From positions 1 through 16,869 of the forward strand of contig JAAAIG010000828.1 in the NCBI GenBank assembly GCA_015852425.1: 16,869 nucleotides of DNA, read 5' to 3'. The DNA is from Gryganskiella cystojenkinii (lineage: Eukaryota > Mortierellomycota > Mortierellomycetes > Mortierellales > Mortierellaceae). A program made the position numbers and the translations under genes. The notes under the pieces were generated by a model. The model worked only from the letters and a program-made list of their open reading frames with translations, was not told where the DNA came from and ran no database searches. Shown here in pieces: positions 6,557 through 13,712 of the stretch. Within the stretch, counting starts at the first letter, position 1. Every line of letters begins with the position of its first letter.

Positions 6557-8440
6557 TCAATCCTCGCCCAATGATTCGTAATCGCTCTCAACGTCCTCCC
6601 TTTCAGTCGGCGCAATAAATGCAAACTCGATCTCGGGTCGAAGTCTCTTTAGCTCCAACCAACAATGCATCTCTTCCAAATATTCTTCCCAGAATGACAC
6701 ATTGTCCGTTCGGAACGTGATTCTCCTCAACGAGACCCAGTTCTTGGCGATAAACTCGATCTCGGGGACCCCCATTCGCGACCAGAAATCTTGCCAAAGG
6801 GTGATGTGCCTTAATTTCTTGAGTCCCGCCAGTTGGCCAAGGTATCCACCGCCCTTTTGGTCATCGAGCATCAAGTCCGTGATCGAGACGTTGCTCCTGA
6901 CTGCACAGCTATAACTAAGGGTCCAATCCTCCAGTTCTGTCAGACAACTGACGCTTTCGTAAAATCGACGAAATTGTTCTTTACTCTTGTGGACCTTTGC
7001 CGGCTTGGCTCTTCTTGGGTGATGATGAGGAGGATCGCCTAGTGGCAGAGAGAGATTTTTGAGAGTCCGGGTACATGCCCACTCTTTCGTCTCGGTCACA
7101 AGTGTCTGTCGGAGACCTGAGTTTTGCATCGGGGCGTTATAGAATATCCTCAAGTTCGGGCATGACCAAGCTAGGGACGCCCAATTATCAGGTTCGATCC
7201 ACATGTCGTGAACAACAACGGCCTCTAGGGTCTGTGAATGGAGTTGAGCCAGGACCTTCAGCCACTCCAAGTCGCCATCATCCATTATTCCGTCCAAGAC
7301 AAAAGATCTCAGACCGCCACCTGATCCTGATGCTGCACAGGATCGGATTACGGCGTCGAAAGAGGATTCATAATCCCACCCGCTATGGTGTTGTCTGCGT
7401 GCTGAGGCTGTCACGTACTGGAGGGTCGGAGAGGATTGCCGTAGTGACATGCAGAAATCGGCCGCTGTCAGATTGCCCTCTTTCTTGGTTGCCAACCAGG
7501 GCACGCTCAGGGTCTCCAGACCCTTGACGCAATTCTTGAAAAACGGCACGAGGAATGATAGAGGCCAGTTGGTGTTGGGCAAGCGAAGACTCTTGAGCCG
7601 ACTCGCCGTCCGATCAAGACTCCGATGCTCTATTCTTGTTCGACAATCTAGAAACAGGCTCTCGTGCAAGGTGCTGTCATCGATCTCGAACTGGCACTGC
7701 AGTTCCATCAAGCTCGGTATCTCAAGATACTCACTCAGGAAAGTCAGGGCATTCGCCTGAGGCACAAAGGTCTGTTCTGGAACCTGTACAATAAGATGTC
7801 GAAGGCTTGGTAGCGCGAGCATTATCGTTTCCAAGAAGGTGTCCAAGCAATCTTCGTTGCCAAAGAACAACATCTGACCAGGAACAGCTAGGTAGGTTAG
7901 GCGTGGTGTTGTCTTCAACAGTTTGACCAGGAGTTTGTCATCCTCGTAGTTCCAACAGTTTGCGTAGACAAAAGCGTTGTCGACCTGGATCGGTGCCGCA
8001 GAGACTGAATACCTTTCGGTCAAAAAAGTCAGACCTCGTAGACCAAATGAGAACTCTTCGCGTAGTGCGGCGGCGGCATGAGCATCAATAGTGGCAAGAC
8101 CAGTATATTCGAGACCCTGTTCCTCAATCATTTTCCGCTCATAGAGGCGCTGTAGGTTGAAGGACCGGATGGTGGAAGAGACCTGCTTCAATTCGATCGA
8201 GCTGCAAAGGGACAGATCAAGGGTCTTGAAATGATGAATCTTGTTCCCGAGGGCATACGGTTGTAATAGTCTTCGTGCTATCTCGGCAGGTATGTAGCCG
8301 CACAAGACTGGAACGCAGATACTGCTGAGAAGTTTGTTGACGAGCGAGAATGTGCGCCGATCAGAAAAGGTGAGGTGATGGCACAAGAGGTGAACAAGCT
8401 CTGCAGTGTCGAAAAACATTGTCGTGGGGTTGCGCTCCAT
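6557..8440 (-). CDS. F-box-like / leucine-rich-repeat protein
   Basis: An intronless frame of 627 residues from ATG 8440 to TGA 6557. The frame stays open to 8626, but the 62 extra residues are low-complexity (poly-F, HHH), so MERNPTTMFFDTAELV is taken as the start; it matches how such proteins begin. Residues about 9-50 form a divergent F-box (DTAELVHLLCHHLTFSDRRTF, then LVNKLLSS). The rest is irregular leucine-rich repeats: TTPRLTYLAVPG, LPSLRHLIVQVP, ASRLKSLRLPNTNWP, CPNLRIFYNAP, LKKLRHITLW, WVSLRRITFR. It ends in an acidic tail. F-box proteins dock on Skp1 of SCF ubiquitin ligases, with the LRR part choosing the substrate; that role is inferred from architecture. There is a His/Lys-rich loop (HHHPRRAKPAKVHKSKEQF). 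A similar but wrecked gene lies head-to-head upstream. Confidence 0.75.
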   Translation of the reverse strand: MERNPTTMFFDTAELVHLLCHHLTFSDRRTFSLVNKLLSSICVPVLCGYIPAEIARRLLQPYALGNKIHHFKTLDLSLCSSIELKQVSSTIRSFNLQRLYERKMIEEQGLEYTGLATIDAHAAAALREEFSFGLRGLTFLTERYSVSAAPIQVDNAFVYANCWNYEDDKLLVKLLKTTPRLTYLAVPGQMLFFGNEDCLDTFLETIMLALPSLRHLIVQVPEQTFVPQANALTFLSEYLEIPSLMELQCQFEIDDSTLHESLFLDCRTRIEHRSLDRTASRLKSLRLPNTNWPLSFLVPFFKNCVKGLETLSVPWLATKKEGNLTAADFCMSLRQSSPTLQYVTASARRQHHSGWDYESSFDAVIRSCAASGSGGGLRSFVLDGIMDDGDLEWLKVLAQLHSQTLEAVVVHDMWIEPDNWASLAWSCPNLRIFYNAPMQNSGLRQTLVTETKEWACTRTLKNLSLPLGDPPHHHPRRAKPAKVHKSKEQFRRFYESVSCLTELEDWTLSYSCAVRSNVSITDLMLDDQKGGGYLGQLAGLKKLRHITLWQDFWSRMGVPEIEFIAKNWVSLRRITFRTDNVSFWEEYLEEMHCWLELKRLRPEIEFAFIAPTEREDVESDYESLGED

Positions 8441-8699
8441 TGTGCGAGTCTTTTGATTGCGTTGGTCGTGGGACAAGAGTTTGATCTGAACGTGATGATG
8501 ATTCAAAAAGAAAAAAAAAATCAGTGCATGTCGAGATGGAGTGCCAAGTGTGGGAGATTGCACCCGCATGTGTGGGTCTCTTGGGAAAACTGTGAGAAAA
8601 AAAAAATTGTTTGACAATATGACCATGGGGGTTTTGCCACCATAACATTGTTGAGCCCATTCGAACAGCTCTGCTAAAATTTTTGCATGTCATCATTTC

Positions 8700-10193
8700 A
8701 TTTCAACTGTCACAACCCCTCTCTCCCTGCTCCCCAAACACGATCTGACTAGGGCCGTGAGGGTCAGTAGGACCTGGTACAACATTCTTATTAATGACCT
8801 ATGGGACACCCTCGAGATCAAGGACGGCAACAACTCGTCTGCTAACTTTGATCGATTCAGGGCCATCTATGGCGACACTTCACAAGCAAGGACGGCAGTC
8901 CTCTCTCGAAACCTTTATCGGGTACGAGTTCTTCTTGTCCAGTACCACGGTCTCCTTGATCTCTTTTCAACAATCGACAACAGTCTCGCCCCTATCCATC
9001 ACCGGTCGACACCAGAAACGGTCCGTCACAGGAAACTAGCCGCCTGGAAGAACTTGTACTTGACCTTGCGGACAATCCTCTGCCGCCACTAGAACCTCCT
9101 AATAGCTACAAATCACCAAGAGCCTACCAGATTCTCCCTCCAGAGGACGTGATCGACATCGCCTCGATCCTCCAGATCCTCAAACGGTCCAATTGCTACA
9201 GACACTCACGATCCAACGTATTCTCTTGAGGCTTCGAGGACAAGTCCTAGATCAAGTACGAATCCTCACAGCTCTTTCTCAAAAAGTCTCGAGCGATTGA
9301 CATGGGTTGGTTTTGAAAATATGCCTGGCAATACCCAGTCGGGAAGTTGAAAGGAATTGGTTACCGTTCAGGACCAAGTGTCGATCCTACGCCACTCGAG
9401 AACCACCAGGACCCTGGAAAGATTATCGTTTCTTTCCATATGTGGGTGTGGGACTGAGCTCCGGTTTATAACCGGCCTGTTATATCAAGGACGATGTCCT
9501 GTGGAAGAGTTGAGTGTGGTGGACCTACTTGAGAAGAATGATGCTCTGTTGGCGCCACTCTTGAGGTTGGAAAACTCTAGGGTTCCATTGCGGTTCCCTT
9601 GTTGGTCCCCTGTCGATCGAGGCGATCTTGGAACATGGTCCAACCCTCGAGTCCTTGCGACTCTTTGGCTGCCTGGCGTTCACAAGTCGGGCGATTCAAC
9701 GGTTACTCTGCTCAGCCCCGAAGCTCAAACGGTTCGATACAATCCAAGAGTTTGGCGGGTTTTTCTCGGACGATGTCCCAGCGGTGGCCTTCGATCCCGA
9801 GCCAGAATTGTCTCGGCTATGGGCCGGGGAAAAATTGTCCACGACTGATATTCTTGAATCGCTCTCCAATGGGGCAAGACTGGGTCTGTCTCGACCTCGA
9901 ATCCTTCAAGGTGCGATCGGTGGGGTCCCTCGACCAGAAGTTCAAAACGCACCAACGGTCGACCTTTGACGTATCTAAGTCTCCATGACCCGAAATTATT
10001 CACGCTGGAACAGAGTCGATCGATTCAACGTTAAGTCCTTCGACAGCTCGGTCGTTTAACCAAACTTCGACAATTGACCCCGGGTCAAGATTACTTCGAC
10101 TCTGACACAGGGAACCACACTGTCCACTGGGACGATCAGGCCCATGAAGGTGAATTCTACTGTGATGAGGATCTCCAACAGGGGCGACAGTAA
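8700..10193 (+). pseudogene. Degenerate F-box/LRR gene with multiple frameshifts
   Basis: The plus strand carries family hallmarks in order but in changing frames. The F-box remnant LSLLPKHDLTRAVRVSRTWYN, followed by LINDLWDTLEI, lies at 8715-8820. Then come SRLEELVLDLADNPLPPLEP and DVIDIASILQIL (9038-9190), LERLSFLSICGCG and PVEELSVVDL (9415-9530), and TLESLRLFGCLAFTSRAIQ with APKLKRFD (9630-9745). Next are DWVCLDLESFKVRSVG (about 9885-9925), IGGVPRPEVQ in another frame, and VLRQLGRLTKLRQLTPG with a HWDD stretch (10035-10193) ending at TAA. At least five frame changes, in-frame stops and no start codon in the F-box frame mean it cannot make the full protein. Similar F-box/LRR genes form large families in Mortierella-like fungi (family recollection). 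It runs divergently from the intact F-box gene, with about 260 bp between them. Confidence 0.75.
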
Positions 10194-10738
10194 TAATTGG
10201 TGAGAAATGCATGTTCAAGACTTCTGAGAAACTTTTTGGATCGAACGAGGGCATTGTGTCCAGCCTGGGACCGAGATCTTTGAAAATAGACATTACACCG
10301 AGATCGGAATCACTGCAGAGAGAGATGAGAATATCTTTGACTGGTGGTATAATAAACCCCTTTTTTTTTTTTTTTTTTTTTGAATATATATTTTAATGTT
10401 GAATGCGGATGCTAGAGTACCAGACGGAAACAAATATAGTAAATGTGGCCTTGCTCTATCTCCTGAGGCAGTTTTTGCCCCGAGTTCAAGCAAAGGTTGG
10501 TGTGTCTCTTTATAATATTTTATTTCTTTAAACTCTCAATTTCATCCAAATACACCGTCATATCCGAGTTAAAGTATATGCGGATCTTAAAGAGAAGAGA
10601 GAGAACCCAGAGTAAAGAGGAACTGGAAAACGAAAGAAGGTAAAAAATGGCTATGTAAAATGGTGACGCGATTTGCGTCTTATCGGACAGAACATTGATG
10701 GCAGGATTTTTTTATGTCCTTCCCTTTCATCTCGTTCT
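10194..10738. other. Non-coding region between F-box relic and SDR gene
   Basis: Immediately after the relic a few possible remnants remain to about 10350 in mixed frames, followed by a T21 run at 10361-10381 and AT-rich sequence. TTTATT at 10519-10524 reads as AATAAA on the minus strand, about 215 nt past the SDR stop, and could be its poly(A) signal. No gene is seen. Confidence 0.5.
10361..10381. repeat. T21 homopolymer run
   Basis: Twenty-one consecutive T, the longest homopolymer in the window, just beyond the end of the F-box relic and followed by a TATATA stretch. It is likely length-variable. Read on the minus strand it is a poly(A); read on the plus strand it does not follow a retroposed 3' end. 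Confidence 0.8.
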
Positions 10739-11737
10739 TTAAAGCTCATTGGAAGCGGACTGCTTCAACAGGTAACCAGCGAGCCACGATCGGGCGTAGA
10801 CATCAATACCGGAAACCATACCAGTCTTGGTTGGCTTCCATCCCAATACAGACTTGGCACGGGATGCATCCCCATTGATCGTGGTGTTGAAGGCTTGAAT
10901 GAAGAGATCGGGCATACCCTCACCCTGGGGGATGCTAGAGATCGTCAACTTGCCTTTGTAGCCGAGAGCGGCCGCGGCCCTGTGCAAGATCAAGGAGGTA
11001 CTCTCGTGAGAAGTCACCAAGTTGAAAAGAGGATACGAGCTCTTACGACCAGAGACCAATTCAATTTTGCCCACAGCAGCGACAAAGCCCGAAGCGACAT
11101 CATCGACATGGACCAGACCCAGGGCACCAGAGGGATCCGCGGGAAGGGATAGCTCGGGAGATTTCTTTTGGACGGCGTCATAGATCTGAGAGAAGTACAT
11201 ATCCCAAGGATCACTGGTAGTGCCATACGCCAAAGAAGGGCGAAGGACCATCGCGTTCAAATGATCATAGTTGGATAGAACCTGCCTTTCCAGTTCGGGA
11301 CGCCAGGCGACCAGTCTCGCGGAAGGTCGGGAGGCGTTTTTGGTACCGACGGAGGACAGATCATTCACAAGTTCATATCCAGAGCCGAGGACCCACATAC
11401 CCGAACAATAGATGAATCCAATCTTAGGACGATGATCAGCTTGCCGTTCCTTCGAGAGCTTGACAAGGGGTTCGACTACAACCTTATTTCCATTTTGGAT
11501 ACCAGAGAGATCGATGACAATGTCAATGTTCTTGGTCTTGATAGTCTCGATCCAGGCTGCTTGACTGTCCGAGGTTTCGAGGGGACCGACGATGGGGATG
11601 ATCTCGTTCGAGAGCAAAAGGTTCTCCTTGGATTGGCTTCGAGTCGTTCCATAGACGACGTGGTTCTCACGACGGAGTGCTTGAGAGATACGGAGGCCAA
11701 AGTAGCCGGAGGCACCGATGACGAGAATCTTGACCAT
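10739..11737 (-). CDS. NAD(P)-binding extended-SDR / epimerase-like protein
   Basis: An intronless 332-residue frame, ATG 11737 to TAA 10739. The N-terminus MVKILVIGASGYFG is the Rossmann beta-alpha-beta with G8-x-x-G11-x-x-G14, the nucleotide-binding signature of extended short-chain dehydrogenases and NmrA-like proteins. LVIGASGYFG, FIYCSGMWVLG (111-113 CSG), VLRPSLAYG (164-172) and LVHVDDVASG (218-227) match the order of motifs in NAD-dependent epimerase family proteins. The usual catalytic Tyr-x-x-x-Lys is not evident: the place where it is expected reads ARLVAWRPELE (140-150), with a Trp-Arg-Pro-Glu stretch seen in some atypical members. It may therefore be a non-epimerising reductase or a redox sensor. 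There is no signal peptide, so it is probably cytosolic. It shares a 669-bp divergent promoter with the peroxiredoxin gene. The substrate is unknown. Confidence 0.8.
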   Translation of the reverse strand: MVKILVIGASGYFGLRISQALRRENHVVYGTTRSQSKENLLLSNEIIPIVGPLETSDSQAAWIETIKTKNIDIVIDLSGIQNGNKVVVEPLVKLSKERQADHRPKIGFIYCSGMWVLGSGYELVNDLSSVGTKNASRPSARLVAWRPELERQVLSNYDHLNAMVLRPSLAYGTTSDPWDMYFSQIYDAVQKKSPELSLPADPSGALGLVHVDDVASGFVAAVGKIELVSGRKSSYPLFNLVTSHESTSLILHRAAAALGYKGKLTISSIPQGEGMPDLFIQAFNTTINGDASRAKSVLGWKPTKTGMVSGIDVYARSWLAGYLLKQSASNEL

Positions 11738-11850
11738 GATTGAAGAAGTTTGTTGTTTGGTAGCAAGGTTTCTGTGTAATGGGAAAGAGTTCTTAAGCTT
11801 TAAGAGATATGAGTAAATTATGCGGGGGAAAAGGGAGAAGAAGGGGTGCT

Positions 11851-11860
11851 CTATTTATCT
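11851..11860 (-). promoter_or_regulatory. TATA-like element of the SDR gene
   Basis: On the minus strand AGATAAATAG lies about 115 nt upstream of ATG 11737, a usual distance for a fungal TATA element. Close upstream of it are G-rich AAGGGG/GCGGGG motifs (11825-11848 on the plus strand) of the kind bound by C2H2 stress or carbon regulators. Confidence 0.35.
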
Positions 11861-11938
11861 GTTCATGCAGGACTTCTAGAAAATGGCTCGAGCATTTGCA
11901 CAGACCGCCATTGATGTACGCAGCACGAAAAGAGACGG

Positions 11939-11945
11939 TTAGTAA
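11939..11945 (-). promoter_or_regulatory. Yap1-type site (TTAGTAA)
   Basis: TTAGTAA on the plus strand equals TTACTAA on the minus strand, the consensus bound by fungal AP-1 (Yap1-like) bZIP factors. It lies 462 bp before the peroxiredoxin ATG and about 200 bp before the SDR ATG, so it could act on either gene. Confidence 0.45.
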
Positions 11946-12151
11946 TACCAAACGATGGACAAGAATACAGAAAACATGGAAATATGGCCTTAGAGATGTT
12001 CTGGGTTTCCTATTCATCTTTGAGATTCGGTGAGCCGCCGGGTTTCGCCCCTGAGAATGTATATGTCTATTGGTCAACAATTAGTTTGTCGCGATGGGAC
12101 ACGGAGAGAAAAGTTTCGCGAAACTGCGACCAGTTCCTTTTGCGTAGCAGC

Positions 12152-12158
12152 TTACTAA
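12152..12158 (+). promoter_or_regulatory. Yap1-type site (TTACTAA)
   Basis: A perfect TTACTAA on the plus strand, 249 bp before the peroxiredoxin ATG. Yap1 control of AHP1 and other peroxiredoxins through such sites is established in yeast; here it is inferred from the motif and its target. Confidence 0.5.
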
Positions 12159-12406
12159 TGAGAAAAAGATATTTCTTTCGTGACTGTCTTTTTTTTTGCA
12201 AAAGGCACCTTGGACGTGGATTTTTTACGGCAAAGTAAATGAACTCAGAGACGCAAGATGGGAGCCCCAGGAAGAGTGTTCTTTTCTTTTTAACAGACTG
12301 TCGCCGTGAAATCCGATTATCTTTGCCGTCATTTTTTTTGTTGTCACTTTCTCTTTTTGCAAATCTCTACCCCTCTCTTCCCATAACACCCCACATATTC
12401 TCAATC

Positions 12407-12916
12407 ATGACACAGATCAAGGTCGGCGACACACTCCCCTCTGTCTCCCTCAAGTACTGCCCCTACGATCCCTCGCTAGAGCACGTTTGCGGAATCCCTC
12501 AGAACTTGGACATTGACTCATTGAAGGGCAAGAAGGTCGTCATTTTTGGTGTCCCCGGTGCCTTTACCCCAACATGCAACAACCAGCACTTGCCTGAGTT
12601 CCGCCAGCACTACGACGAGTTTGTCATGAAGGGTGTTAATCAGATCATCTGCCTTGCTACCACTGACGCCTTCGTCATGGATGCTTGGGGCAAGTGGACC
12701 AAGACCAACGACAAGATCATCCTCGCCGCAGATGGCAACGGTGATTTCGTCAACGCCACCGGTCTTGTTCAGGACCTCACCAAGATCGGTTTTGGTGCTG
12801 TTCGTTCCAAGCGCTTCGCCTTGATCGCCGATGACCTGAAGGTCACCTACATCGGTGTGGAGACTGCCTCCGGTGTCTCTGTCTCTGGTGCGAAGGCTGT
12901 TCTCGCGGCTCTTTAA
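12407..12916 (+). CDS. Thiol peroxiredoxin, Ahp1/PRX5 (PMP20) class
   Basis: A single exon of 169 residues, ATG 12407 to TAA 12914-12916. Peroxiredoxins reduce H2O2 and organic hydroperoxides with a reactive cysteine recycled by thioredoxin. The catalytic block VPGAFTPTC gives peroxidatic Cys57 with Pro50 and Thr54 in place. Cys28 (HVCGIPQ) sits where Ahp1 keeps its resolving cysteine, so an atypical or Ahp1-like 2-Cys mechanism is likely. LATTDAFVMDAWGKW and the C-terminal KRFALIADDLKV are also family features. Length fits the class (about 160-180). There is no clear C-terminal SKL peroxisome signal (ends KAVLAAL), so it is probably cytosolic. The frame is open upstream to an ATG at 12239, but that extension is low-complexity, and a pyrimidine-rich leader precedes the ATG at 12407. 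It is divergent from the SDR gene and carries two Yap1-type sites upstream. Confidence 0.93.
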   Translation: MTQIKVGDTLPSVSLKYCPYDPSLEHVCGIPQNLDIDSLKGKKVVIFGVPGAFTPTCNNQHLPEFRQHYDEFVMKGVNQIICLATTDAFVMDAWGKWTKTNDKIILAADGNGDFVNATGLVQDLTKIGFGAVRSKRFALIADDLKVTYIGVETASGVSVSGAKAVLAAL

Positions 12917-12996
12917 AGCCCAACGACAACAAACACGCACATAACTCCTTTTCGATTGTGTCTGTCAGAAACAACAAATGACAATCAATTTAAAAA

Positions 12997-13014
12997 AATA
13001 AAAAAAACAATAAA
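12997..13014 (+). terminator. Poly(A) signals of the peroxiredoxin gene
   Basis: AATAAA at 12997-13002 and again at 13009-13014, 80-100 nt after the stop, in an A-rich tract that extends to about 13030. A further AATAAA at 13197-13202 is a less likely alternative. Confidence 0.6.
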
Positions 13015-13030
13015 ACTCCATAAAAAAAAA

Positions 13031-13712
13031 GTCATTTTTCGTGGTCCTTACCCATCTCGGCACTCACCCACTCCTTTTCTTGCCATTAATGGCCCATCAT
13101 TCGCCTGTCATCCCAGCTCTCCCTGCCGCGATGCTGCTGTTGATGACCCTGGTTTCCGTGCTGGCTCAATGAACTTAGTGTCAGAAAAATGATACTAATA
13201 AATAACAGGCTGGAGTGGTGCGGGGGAGGGGGAAGCCCAAGGGCAAGGTTGGTGACGACAATTTGGGCGGAGCACATGAACGAAAATACCAAAAAAAGGT
13301 GTTTGTCGCCGCGTGGAGAAAACTCCGTCAAGTCTGCAAAAATCTGTCACGCAGAAAAAGTGAAAAAAATATCACTGCGGAAGGAACGGCAAATAAAATT
13401 CACTCCGAAGTGAGTTCACTCTGAAAGGGAGGCTTTAACCATTTTTTGATAACAATAATAATTGTCATGAGAAAAAATCCGGTCCTCGCGATCACCGATT
13501 GATGAGATCGAAAGTACCACATTGAGGATGTCGTCCACGGAAAGACAAGTCGCTTCTTCTGTTCTGGAGTCCACATTGATGGATATATTTTATGTTATTT
13601 TGCTGCTATGTGTCTCGTTATTTCGTTTCTGTTTTTGAAATGGCATGGCATGGCCTTTCCTTTCCTCTCTGCTGGATTTTCAGGATCATTCGACGATGGA
13701 CCAAGTCTTTTT
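13031..13712. other. Intergenic region between convergent genes
   Basis: The 3' flanks of the peroxiredoxin and P450 genes. Short open frames (minus 13331-13086; plus 13189-13424) lack motifs; the plus one is Lys/Arg-rich by base composition. TACTAATAAATAACAG at 13193-13208 looks like a branch point plus acceptor, but no matching donor or exon is found. A TGGCATGGCATGG mini-repeat lies near 13640. No gene is supported. Confidence 0.5.

Noticed and set aside
7185..7205. GGTTCGATCC resembling a tRNA T-loop
   Set aside because: It lies inside the F-box coding sequence, and no acceptor stem, D-arm or anticodon arm can be built around it.
8441..8626. N-terminal extension of the F-box protein to 8626
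   Set aside because: It translates homopolymer runs (poly-F) with no conservation-like pattern. The ATG at 8440 starts directly before the F-box.
10361..10381. T21 run as the poly(A) tail of a retroposed copy
   Set aside because: A plus-strand retroposed gene would end in A, not T, and no minus-strand coding copy precedes it.
12239..12406. Upstream in-frame extension of the peroxiredoxin from ATG 12239
   Set aside because: The 56 added residues are a low-complexity Ser/Leu/Phe run translated from the pyrimidine-rich leader. The ATG at 12407 gives the normal family start MTQIKVGD.
13193..13208. Branch-point plus acceptor look-alike (TACTAAT...ACAG) downstream of the peroxiredoxin
   Set aside because: No good donor upstream and no coding exon after it; probably chance in AT-rich 3' sequence.
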